Below are positions 10,624-20,636 of a stretch of 64,000 nucleotides of DNA, piece after piece. This stretch comes from Bemisia tabaci. Lineage: Eukaryota > Arthropoda > Insecta > Hemiptera > Aleyrodidae. Numbering within the stretch: position 1 is the first letter of the stretch; each line of letters begins with the position of its first letter. The stretch lies in NCBI RefSeq assembly GCF_918797505.1, contig NC_092797.1, positions 14,459,372-14,523,371 on the forward strand, written 5' to 3'. Under the pieces are notes generated by a model. The model had not been told where the DNA came from and searched no databases. It saw nothing but the letters and a program-made list of their open reading frames with translations. The translations under genes were made by a program, and so were the position numbers.

Positions 10624-11292
10624 AGAATCGATAAAATATACAATTTTGAGCCTTGCAATAGTTTGACAAGGAGACTATTGATTTTGAAAATTTGACATGA
10701 ACTTTACTTTCATGAGACTATAACAAATTAGAGGATGGTGAAATAATGTGTTGCTGTCACGTTTGAAAATACTGGACACTTTCTGTAGTTGCTTCTTAAA
10801 TTATAAGGCCTTTCTGGCAATGTAATGCATCAGTCCTAGAGTAGTCTGACAGTCAAAAGAATGAATATGTGTTGTATTATTTTCTAAGTGATGAGCAATT
10901 AGTCGTTTGACAATGTTAACACAAAGAATTCGTTGCGGGAGAGCAAGATCACAACGATGTAAAAAAGGTCTATTTGTTAAATAATTATGAACGATTTATT
11001 TAGGTGAAATAATCGAAACAAAAATTACTCTCTCATTTTTCAACAGAGAAAAGTTCGCAAATTCAAACCATCTCACAACTGACCAATAGACAGGGTACAG
11101 ATTGAGGCACAACGATGTATGTGTCCTTTCCAAAATTTTACGTAAAATACGATGGCTGCGGCTAATTATTCCAATTCTCTAGCGAGAAAATGTCGTATTT
11201 TGTTTAGGTCAGTTACAATTGCCATTCCGTCATATTTTCATTGGCTTTAATTAAAATGTCCATGTATGATCACGTCTTCTACAAATGTAATT
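10624..11292. other. Intergenic sequence, no gene
   Basis: AT-rich with no frame, repeat or RNA recognised. Confidence 0.4.
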
Positions 11293-11538
11293 GGACCGCG
11301 CCCAGCAGAAAGGAACCAAGCCACATCAGCCATTACCAAATGTAACTGAGCAATTTCATTTTTTACATGAGAACGTTTGTGTTGATTTTTTCGAAAATTT
11401 TAAGGAATTTGCTTCGTACTCTGCAGAAAATAACTAAAATTTGCAAAAAAAAAGATTAGCATAATCCTTTTCATGTATAGAACCACATTTTTGGCACTAG
11501 GTGATGTGGCTTGATTCCTTTCTGCTTAACCCGATCCA
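11293..11538. mobile_element. Family D MITE, copy 3
   Basis: Both ends are well preserved: GGACCGCGCCCAGCAGAAAG, then AACCAAGCCACATCAGCC, and the inverse ATGTGGCTTGATTCCTTTCT. A family C copy abuts it directly (11540), so one probably inserted beside or into the other. Confidence 0.75.
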
Positions 11539-11539
11539 A

Positions 11540-12042
11540 TGGAGATGTTGCATGTGTGAGGAATTTTTGATTTGACTGTTTATTATGTAAAAGTTCGCGA
11601 GAAACACGATGGTGCCACTGGTCTTCTCTGAAATCAACTCCCAAGCTCAAAAAAAGCTCTCAAATTGAGGCCAAAATGGAGGGGATGTCCCACGCTATCC
11701 TGAGAGTCCACCTCTACATAAATAAAAACTCTCCACAGAAAGATAGGGAACAAATACATTGACAGGGCTGCCACTTTATTTGGGGACTCGAAAACTGAAA
11801 ACACGGCATCACTGCTAATGTATTTGCTCCCTATCTTTGCATGGAGAGTTCGTCTTGATGTAGAGGTGGACTCTCAGGATAGCGTGGGATATCCCCTCCA
11901 TTTTGGCCTCAACTTGAGAGCTTTTTCAGAGCTTGGGAGTTGATTTCAGGGAAAACCAGTGGCACCATCGTGTTTCTCGCAAACTTTTACATAAGAATCA
12001 ACAGTCAAACCGCAAATTCCTTAATCATGCAACATCTCCATT
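11540..12042. mobile_element. Family C foldback MITE, copy 2
   Basis: Same structure and length (about 503 bp) as 931-1434, with ends GGAGATGTTGCATGTGTGAG and the inverse CATGCAACATCTCC. The arms hold GAGAAACACGATGGTGCCAC and its inverse. The + frame starting near 11933 begins in this repeat and is not evidence of a host gene. Confidence 0.8.
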
Positions 12043-12585
12043 CTCACCTTGTTTTGTGGTACAACCTCGTCTTCGGCGATCTCGAAGAGAATCAATCGCA
12101 CTTGTTGGCAACCGGCTCTCGGGCGGTTCAGCGGCTTCCCGAACCTTGGGGGGGGGGGGGGGGGAGAATTGCGGGAGTGCGTCATAAATCCAGTGCCCGC
12201 CTGGCGACGTTTTTCAGTCGCGAAGTTCGGATCAGGAGTGTCCGTATTTCCTCGCGTTCCCCGCATCGCGTCCCGAACTCCCGAACGGTAATGCGGTGGA
12301 TGCTCCACGCTCCAGGTCGATACCCCCCGGCCCGGCGCGGCGCTCGCCCACACCGGATCGAACATCGATTCCGCGTCGTCGATTGGTGACCGCGCGAACC
12401 GGTGAGAAATGAGAAGTGATCCCACATCGACTCGCGCTTCCGACTCCCGATTCCGTTCCTTATCAACGATGACCGATCCGACGTTGTCGAGATGGGGTCG
12501 TGGAGGCAGTTCTTCTGTGAGGAAGCATTTTTATTTCAGAAATGAAGTTTAGAGAGCAATGGACCACAAGGTGCTAAGGCGGAGA
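12043..12585. other. GC-rich island between two family C copies
   Basis: GC- and CpG-rich sequence, unlike its surroundings, with a G-homopolymer (about 12149-12164). Frames of 80-149 codons overlap in several phases on both strands, as expected in GC-rich DNA. A promoter or untranslated first exon is possible, but no start site or coding exon can be defined. Confidence 0.4.
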
Positions 12586-13091
12586 ATGGAGATGTTGCAT
12601 GTGTGAGGAATTTGCGATTTGACTGTTGATCTATATGTAAAAGTTCGCGAGAAACACGATGGTGCTACTGGTTTTCTCTGAAATCATCTCCCAAGCTCAA
12701 AAAGAGCTCTCAAGTTGAGGCCAAAATGGAGGGTATATCCTACGCTATCCTGAGAGTCCACTTCCACATCAAATCAAACTCTCCATGCAAAGATTGGGAG
12801 CAAATACAATAGCAGGGTTGCCGTGATTTCAGTTTTGGAGTCCCCAAATAAGGTGGCAGCCCTGTCAATGTATTTGCTCCCTATCTTTGCATGGATAGTT
12901 TGTTTTGATGTAGAAGTGGACTCTCAGGATAGCGTGGGATATCCCTTCCATTTTGGCCTCAATTTGAGAGCTTTTTCTGAGCTTGGGAGTTGATTTCAGA
13001 GAAAACCAGTGGCCACATCGTGTTTCTCGCGAACTTTTACATAAGAATCAACGGTCAAATCGCAAATTCTTCACACATGCATCATCTCCAT
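12586..13091. mobile_element. Family C foldback MITE, copy 3
   Basis: About 506 bp, with ends TGGAGATGTTGCATGTGTGA and CACACATGCATCATCTCCA. Same arms and central AGGGAGCAAATACA-type motif as the other copies. It lies 543 bp from copy 2. Confidence 0.8.
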
Positions 13092-14907
13092 TTCATAAAT
13101 TAGCCAGAAACAATAGGATCTTACCAAACACCAAGTTTTAACGGATTGGAAGAAGAAAACTTAACCTATAACTACACAGATAAGAAATCGTAGTGTTCGT
13201 GGTTAATTTGTATTATGACATGATTCTGAAGAAATTGTCCCACATTTGTGTGATATTACTTGATATTACGACACTCACACAATACCGCCCGGTATTTTTC
13301 TTAAATTCCAAGTTTACTAAAATTATTTTCTCAGAGATACCGGCCGCGTAGCAGTTCAACGCGGTAGCGATTTCTTGTCAACAGATCAATTGAATTCATA
13401 TGAAAACAATAACCGCCATTCATATGGTCCACCAAAGTTCCCCGTTTGGATAACCGAAATTTATAGTCATAGAAACTGATCTTCGGTTCAATTAAGTCCC
13501 TGGCTGATGGCATAACCGAAAACATCAAGGTTTGTTTTCTACAATCGAAGAGTTTGGTTCCCTTCTCTAAAAAGTTTCAAACCTTGTAAAATCGAAGTTC
13601 GGTTGTTCGGAACGAACGATTTTCTCCGCGCATAACGTAAGAGGAAACACTCACAGCGTTCGATTCTCCCTTGGAAGTATGTATACTTCGTAGTATGAAT
13701 TGACGCTGTTATTAGAGTGCTTTTGTAGAGAAAGTGTAGACAGCATCAGGACACCTGATCCCGAGGAGGCTGCTTCTGAATCCAGAAACGGTAGCGATAT
13801 TTAATGGATAGGACTGTTTGCTTTAGGCGATTACCACCTGATGTGCTTGTTGCCGACATTTCCACAAAATTAGCGTCAGTTGGAAGGATTTTTCTCGGGT
13901 GCAATGCAAGGAAAATTATTTTTGAAACAAGCGTATTACATACCGCTTCGCGTCTCAGGGTTTATGGGTAACGTATTACTCTTAATATTTTATATTGAAA
14001 CGTATGCTACGATTTGATTGAAAATAATTGTGCTGCGAATGATCGAAACCGACTTTTTAGTTTTAGCAATGCAAGGTATTTCCAATGCGTTGAGTTGCAG
14101 CAAAAATAGAGAGGATAGGAGCCTTGTGAATATAGTGTCAACTTGTTTTTACGCGAGATTTTTACTTTGTTGTAACCAACATTCTGGGAAAAATAGGGAT
14201 GAGTATGTTATTCAACAATTTTTAATACTCAACTGCACATCCTTCGGAGAGACTCGATGAATAACATAAACTGGGATATCAATAAATTGGTAAGTTTTTC
14301 ATAGAAATTTGATATATGGCACGAGATAAGTGCTCAATACCGGCTCGCTCGAGTATCAGGTATGATTTGCTAACGCAGCTAAAGCCAATATTTTCCCGGA
14401 AGTTTTTACGCTGATTTGGAGCTCGCGAAGAAAATGTGCTGGCTGAATTCATTCGCAAACTTCGCCGCGGACTCCATCTGCGCGCCATCTTTACCGCCTC
14501 TGAATTTATCAATAAGCTCTAATGGCACATTTACCGTCAATGACAAATGGACTCTTGACTCGGCGGAAACTTTTATATTAAAAAACGAGATCGCAAAACG
14601 GGGGAGGGAAACTAGCAAGAGCGCGTCAAGTTTTTAATCGCAAGCGGGAACGGAACTTATAACTTTTTAAATGCGAGATATCAGCGTTAGTTTCGGAGAA
14701 ATGAGTTTCTCCCGACTAGCACGTTGGAGGACGCAAATAGAGGTGAGTCTCGGGAGATGCAGTCGTTTATTTAACAGCATGAAGCGTGGTAGTAACAGCT
14801 TTATTTCGAAAGGATTAACTGATATCGAAGATTCCTGCAGCCAGGACACAACTTTTCCAATATACCCTCCAGAAATACCAATCAAGCTCGTGGAGGTGCA
14901 GAAATGT
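13092..14907. other. Intergenic sequence with family M-like fragment
   Basis: Positions about 13415-13520 carry CATATGGTCCACC and GGATAACCGAAATTTATAG, resembling family M. Frames of 65-99 codons at 13331-13528, 14018-14260, 14416-14637 and 14667-14966 have no domain and no convincing splice sites. I see no gene. Confidence 0.4.
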
Positions 14908-15055
14908 GAGTAGCGTGGTGTGCTTTGCGATGTATCGAATGATCGGTCATTTAAACTTGTGGACAAGGATCGATAAACACGGTGTTCGTGACGAACACTT
15001 TAATGATCGATTTTCTACCATAGCCTCAAATAGGAAAATATCGATATTCAATCAT
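14908..15055. mobile_element. Family I (hAT-type) MITE, degenerate copy
   Basis: The left part AGTAGCGTGGTGTGCTTTGC, then GATGTATCGAATGATC, and the interior GGATCGATAAACACGGTGTT match the two intact copies at 23723 and 41003. The right terminus is eroded, so no target duplication can be read. Confidence 0.6.
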
Positions 15056-15447
15056 TAGAGCTTGTGCATACACACATATTTGGAGTGGAGAGTGGTGGTC
15101 ACTTCATATTTCATTTTGAATTTTTATTTTTTTATTTTTTTTACGCACATTCATATTTGGGACCCAAATGATAGTTCACCCTTTGTAACTCCCTCATAAG
15201 ATATATTTGAGTCAATTTTACCACGCTCGGGATTCTTGGGTGCAAAAAAAATTTCCTTGACATGACAAAACTCTGGTCAAAATATCAATTATCAAACTTG
15301 CGCTGCGCCCTTCAGGGCACACGAGTACACGAGAGACTTCTAAACATTTATTTTGCTTTAAAAAGATTATTGATTGAGACATATCAAAGCGAATTTTGAG
15401 TAAATTTAACCTTAACTTTCCCAAAATTTTAGATGAAATGGGCTGTG
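15056..15447. other. Intergenic sequence, no gene
   Basis: AT-rich with T-runs at 15120-15143. An 82-codon minus frame has no domain. Confidence 0.35.
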
Positions 15448-15691
15448 TTAAACAGAAAGGAACCAAGCCACATCAGCTATTGCCAAATTTAATTGGGCTA
15501 TTCAATTTTTTACAAGAAAACAGCCGTGCGGATTTTCGATCAAATTTCAGTGGATTTTCTCCATAGTGCGACGCAAATTCCTTAAATTTTCAAAGGAATT
15601 CACGCAAACGTTCTCTCGTAAGAAATTAAATTGTCCCGTTAAATTTGGCAGTGGCTGATGTGGCTCGGTTCCTTTCTGTTCAACGCGGTCC
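15448..15691. mobile_element. Family D MITE, copy 4
   Basis: The left end is TTAAACAGAAAGGAACCAAG, then CCACATCAGCTATTGCC. The right end is the inverse, closing TTCAACGCGGTCC. 244 bp, with inverted ends of 30 bp or more and no coding frame. Confidence 0.75.
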
Positions 15692-15887
15692 AAATAAGAG
15701 ACACCTCGACGCTCGTTAATGACAGTGCAGAGATATAGGGGGAGAACTTGGGGAAAAAGTTAAAAAATGAAGCCCAACTGCGTCCTTTTTTCGGCTGAGT
15801 TGTTCATTCAGCCCTTGAAGCACCACTACAAAAGTCAAACGAAACCTTACACAATACAAGAATAGAGCAAGAGAAAGGACGCGCGTT

Positions 15888-15990
15888 GATGACGGCGCAA
15901 ATATACAACTATTCGTGCTTGATGGATGTCCATGTTGCATATCTCCAAAATTGAAGGCGCGATGGCGCGAGGCGTAAACTAGCGATGCTC
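15888..15990 (+). repeat. Family N dispersed repeat, copy 2
   Basis: Direct match to the reverse complement of 9138-9240 (GATGACGGCGCA, AACTATTCGTGCTTGATGGA, GGCGCGATGGCGCGAGGC). It has no known identity. Confidence 0.65.
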
Positions 15991-16358
15991 CGTTCCTTGC
16001 TGCCAATGAGGTATCGCTCAGGTTCGATGTCTTTCCTATCCTCTGCTGTGTTTACACTTCATTTCTTTCTTTTTCTCTCAATTTGATGTCCGATTCTTTC
16101 TTTATTATGTATTAGTAGATTAATAGCTACAGCTTGTATGTACCTGCACCACAGCTCTCCCGAAAGAGGTAGTCGGGTCAGCTTGATCCAGCTTGGGATT
16201 TCTAGGGAGGTTGTCCAAGAAAATTCGCTTTTATCAAAGGTTTCTTTTTTTCGATTTGAAGTCTGATTCTTTACTTGCGACGTGTTTGTAGACTTACATA
16301 TAAAGATTGTATTTGCCGGCCCGATACAACCCGCGCGCTTTGTTCTAAAGAGGCCGCG
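15991..16358. other. Intergenic sequence, no gene
   Basis: A 100-codon minus-strand frame spans 16059-16361 without a recognisable domain. No other feature is seen. Confidence 0.35.
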
Positions 16359-16773
16359 CACTGAAAAAAAAAAATCTCGGTGTATTTACTAAGAAAAGGG
16401 TAAAATTACCAAGAATTCAGGGTTCTATTTGATCCCAGTTTTTTCTTGGTATAATTACCATTTATGGAATTGGTAATTTTACCGAGAAATCTCGGTAAAA
16501 TTATCGAACTTTCTTAGTAATTTTACTGGACCTTGGTAAAAACGCCAATATTTTTTATCGACTGCGGTAGAATTACCGAGATAAAATGGCAAAGCTACCG
16601 GGAATTGATTGCCAATAAAAGTGGTATTCTTACCTGAAAAAAACAATAAAAATACTAGTTTTTAGGTAAGCTTACGAGTCTGTCTTGGTAAAATTACCAA
16701 TAATTGGTAAAAAAGTGAGATGGTAAAGGTACCAACGGACCTTGGTAAAAATGCCGAGAATTTTTTTTCAGTG
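16359..16773. mobile_element. Family E MITE, copy 2 (inverted relative to copy 1)
   Basis: Ends CACTGAAAAAAAAAAATC and AATTTTTTTTCAGTG. The interior repeats AAAATTACCAAGAATTCAGG and GGTAATTTTACC, in the same order as copy 1 when read on the other strand. About 415 bp against 446 bp for copy 1. Confidence 0.75.
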
Positions 16774-17081
16774 CGGGTCAATTGGTGAGGCATCTCAGGG
16801 TCATCACACATGAGAAGTCTGAGATATTTTATTTAACCAATCAATTTTGTGTAATATTATGCGGACGTCGCATCGCAATTTCACTAGTTTCGTCGAACAT
16901 CCCAAGTGCCAAAATATTCTTAAATTTAGGGATACAAAAGAGGAGCATCACCTTATTATAGGCTGGAAGAGAGTTCATCTCCGTTTTTAGTTCCCGCCTG
17001 GGAAACGAGCTGAGTACTTCCGCAAAGTTGCCACGTTGTTTATTTGAAGTTTTGAGGAAAAAGTATTTTTCATACCTCAGT
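16774..17081. other. Intergenic spacer
   Basis: No coding frame or repeat recognised. Confidence 0.35.
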
Positions 17082-17085
17082 TATG

Positions 17086-17253
17086 CTGCCGTGCTAAGGA
17101 AGAACGCCGTATGAACATTCGAGAGTTGCCAAATTTTCCCCGATAAAACTATCATTTTGGAGAAAAATTATGAGTATTTTCCCTTGAAATTTTCAGGAAC
17201 TTTAGATCGGAAAACAAACGATATTCTCTGAAAAATTGGAAGAAAAATATTGA
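17086..17253. mobile_element. Family A MITE copy 2, left part (split by palindrome)
   Basis: Starts CTGCCGTGCTAAGGAAGAAC after TATG (17082-17085). The missing right part resumes at 23030 and ends CCTTAGCACGGCAG at 23106, followed by TATG (23107-23110). The two parts sum to about 245 bp, the length of an intact copy, so the palindrome inserted into a complete MITE. Confidence 0.75.
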
Positions 17254-19646
17254 TAAAGGGTATCCCGGGATAAGCATGTCAAAATGCCCTTGTGAATGGA
17301 TTTTTATTTTAACCATTTTAAGTCATCAAGGGTGTCCTAAAACTTAGGTTTTGGGGGATTTTAGCCCCCCAACCCCCTCCGCCCCCCCTCAGACCCCCAA
17401 AAACCGCTTTTTTGGGCTATTTTTGACTATGCTAACGTCATTTCCTCATAACTTTCGTAATTTTCGATAGAATTAAACCAAAATTTGTCAGAATCTACAT
17501 TATTTAGCTTAGTTTTTGTAGAAAAAAATTCATTATCATCGGATAATATTTTAGCCTCCAAAAAAATTCGTAAAATTTTTGAAAAAATCATTTTTTTCCT
17601 TTTTTTGCGGCTAGGTGGCGTATGGAAACATGCACACAAACAAAAATTGTCTCTTTTCTTAATTTATACATCCTATAAGATACAGTAAAAATTTCGTGTT
17701 GATCGGAGTGGTGCGCCATACTTAAAAACGCAATTTTCTAACCTCAAAACGGCCTAAATGCCACCATTAGCCTCCTTTGATGACTAGGCGTGGAGAAATG
17801 TAGAGAGAAATATCCGGTTTTATCGTCTCACCTCTTAAGTGATCCACTTAAGTACGTTGAGTCAAAATTTCGAGTCGATCAGAGTGGTGCGCAACACCTA
17901 AGTACGCAATTTTCTAACCTCAAAACGCCCAAATTGCCCATTTCGGCACCCGCACCCATTATCACTCCGTGTGAAAAAATAAGAAGAGATACATCCGATA
18001 TTACAGTCCTACCTCATGAATTAGGCACTTAAGTGCATTTAGTCAAAATTTCGTGTCGATCAGAGTGGTGCGCAACACCCAAGCACGCAATTTTCTAACG
18101 TCAAAACGCCCAAATTGCCCATTTCGGCACCCATTATCACTCCGTGTGAAAAAATAAGAAGAGATACATCCCATATTATTGTCCTACCTCATGAATTAGG
18201 CACTTAAGTGCATTTAGTCAAAATTTCGTGTCGATCAGAGTGGTGCGCAACACCCAAGTACGCAATTTTCTAACCTCAAAACGCCCAAATTGCCCATTTC
18301 GGCACCCGCACCCATTATCACTCCGTGTGAAAAAATAAGAAGAGATACATCCGATATTACAGTCCTACCTCATGAATTAGGCACTTAAGTGCATTTAGTC
18401 AAAATTTCGTGTCGATCAGAGTGGTGCGCAACACCCAAGCACGCAATTTTCTAACGTCAAAACGCCCAAATTGCCCATTTCGGCACCCATTATCACTCCG
18501 TGTGAAAAAATAAGAAGAGATACATCCCATATTATTGTCCTACCTCATGAATTAGGCACTTAAGTGCATTTAGTCAAAATTTCGTGTCGATCAGAGTGGT
18601 GCGCAACACCCAAGCACGCAATTTTCTAACGTCAAAACGCCCAAATTGCCCATTTCGGCACCCATTATCACTCCGTGTGAAAAAATAAGAAGAGATACAT
18701 CCCATATTATTGTCCTACCTCATAAATTAGGCACTTAAGTGCATTTAGTCAAAATTTCGTGTCGATCAGAGTGGTGCGCAACACCCAAGCACGCAATTTT
18801 CTAACGTCAAAACGCCCAAATTGCCCATTTCGGCACCCATTATCACTCCGTGTGAAAAAATAAGAAGAGATACATCCCATATTATTGTCCTACCTCATAA
18901 ATTAGGCACTTAAGTGCATTTAATCAAAATTTCGTGTCGATCAGAGTGGTGCGCAACACCGAAGCACGCAATTTTCTAACCTCAAAACACCGAAATTGCC
19001 CATTTCGGCACCCATTATCACTCCGTGTAAAAAAATAAGAAGAGATACATCCCATATTATTGTCCTACCTCATAAATTAGGCACTTAAGTGCATTTAATC
19101 AAAATTTCGTGTCGATCAGAGTGGTGCGCAACACCCAAGCACGCAATTTTCTAACCTCAAAACGCCGAAATTGCCCATTTCGGCACCCATTATCACTCCG
19201 TGTAAACAAAAGAGAGGTGGGTACATTCGATTTTATAATCCTACCTCATGAATCAGACACTTGAGTACCTCGAGTCAAAATTTCGTGTCGATCAGAGTGG
19301 TGCGCAACACCCAAGCACGCAATTTTCTAACCTCAAAACGCCGAAATTGCCCATTTCGGCACCCATTATCACTCCGTGTAAACAAAAGAGAGGTGGGTAC
19401 ATTCGATTTTATAATCCTACCTCATGAATCAGACACTTGAGTACCTCGAGTCAAAATTTCGTGTTGATCAGAGTGATGCGCAACACCCGAACACGCCGCT
19501 TTCTAACCTGAAACCTCCCAAAATTCCCATTTTGGCATTCATTATCACTGTATGTCAGCCAAGATCCCGCTTGAAAATTGCATGATGCACATTTCAATGT
19601 TTCTTTTGGCACCCTGCCGCGTAGCAGACCCGGTCACTCAGGGAAA
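17254..19646. repeat. Left arm of the palindrome
   Basis: Outer part (17254-17685) has a C-rich run near 17365-17400 and AT-rich sequence. The inner part is the tandem array. The innermost segment contains TGTTTCTTTTGGCACCCTGC, then GCGTAGCAGACCCGGTCACT, mirrored at 20647-20690. Short frames of 67-80 codons are low-complexity and identical in both arms. I do not regard them as genes. Confidence 0.75.
17685..19555 (+). repeat. Tandem array of 175-181-bp units, left arm
   Basis: The anchor TTTCGTGTCGATCAGAGTGG recurs at about 17692, 17869, 18050, 18225, 18406, 18581, 18756, 18931, 19106, 19282 and 19458, giving spacings of 175-181 bp. Units with 181-bp spacing contain an extra six bases (CACCCG type) in the GGCACCCATTATCACTCCGT segment. 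Units in the middle are almost identical, while the first two and last two are more diverged, the usual pattern when unequal exchange homogenises an array from the centre. Confidence 0.85.
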
Positions 19647-19853
19647 CTACTCCTCATGGATTGTGCCGTACGTGTCTGGTGGGATCACGGGGCGTGCCGG
19701 GCCTGGTGAAGTCCTTTCAGCGCCGTAGGGGAGATCTGGGTATTTCCGCAGAAATTTTTGGCGTCTTGTGGGGTTTTATTGCATCTGTCACGTAATACGT
19801 AGGACAATTAGTCGAATTTAACGCTTAAATAGCCGAATTTAGCGGATTACAGT

Positions 19854-19910
19854 AGACGTATTTACCGAAATATAGTCGTATTTACCGTAATATGGTCGTA
19901 TTTACCGTGG
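19854..19910 (+). repeat. Three tandem 20-bp repeats
   Basis: The unit GTCGTATTTACCGWAATATA occurs three times with small changes, inside the palindrome loop. Confidence 0.75.
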
Positions 19911-19997
19911 TCTAGCATTGGCCTCAGTATACCCTTCAGCTTGCCCAGAGGGATTCCCTTCATGAATCCCCAGACACACTACGTAAAGTCTGACCCA

Positions 19998-20000
<3 letters not shown>

Positions 20001-20031
<31 letters not shown>
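20001..20031. repeat. A31 homopolymer
   Basis: 31 consecutive A residues in the palindrome loop. The length is likely to be inexact in any assembly. Confidence 0.9.
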
Positions 20032-20032
<1 letters not shown>

Positions 20033-20636
20033 ACACCTTCAATTTGTTTTTAGTTTTTGTTTTAACCTAATATACGTGCAAATTGTTTCAGAGGTAAACA
20101 AAAAAAAATTGTAATAAGCAAGTGTTTTTTGACAAAGTCTGTTAAAATGAACCTTCTTTGCCAAGAAAAAATCATACCAAATACCAACCAAATTAGGTCA
20201 AATTTATCTCGTGCTTCTTAAAAAAAATCTATCCTGTAAATTCAAACGCAAAATTGCGATTGACACTAGCAAAATGGAGCAACTTAAAACCATTGATCAC
20301 TTGTATTTATTTCTTGCCACTGATTTTTGTTTATTTTCCGATTTGTACATCATGTCTTACCTTAAGTAATAATTTTTTCATCTCTACAATTTTAAATGTT
20401 AATTATATTTAAAAAAAAAAAAAAACCGTTTTTTTCACTCATAACAAAGTTTCTTTACTGAATAAGTGTTTTCCTTTCACTTTAGGATTCTTTCTAACCT
20501 CTTGTTAATTTATTGACTTGAATTTGCCAGTACTCATTGCACCGCTACGTAGTATGGAAGTTTGGACGAGGGAACGCTTCTTCGTGGGGGATGTGCAAGC
20601 CTCCCTACCGTCATACATATCCTAGGAGTTTAGAGG

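Larger units (their letters stand above)
19647..20636. other. Loop of the palindrome, non-coding
   Basis: 990 bp of single-copy sequence. The first third is moderately GC-rich (CACGGGGCGTGCCGGGCC near 19687). Three 20-bp repeats follow at 19854-19910, then a 31-bp A tract (20001) and AT-rich sequence. No protein or tRNA-like structure is recognised, so it is not evidently a transposase source. Confidence 0.55.

Noticed and set aside
10311..10695. Two overlapping 93-115-codon frames with nearly the same peptide on opposite strands
   Set aside because: Produced by the family B palindrome. The same peptides appear at 34592 and 62538-63254.
17427..18032. Short frames in the palindrome arms as genes
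   Set aside because: Low-complexity or tandem-repeat sequence, with identical translations in both arms only because the arms are inverse copies.
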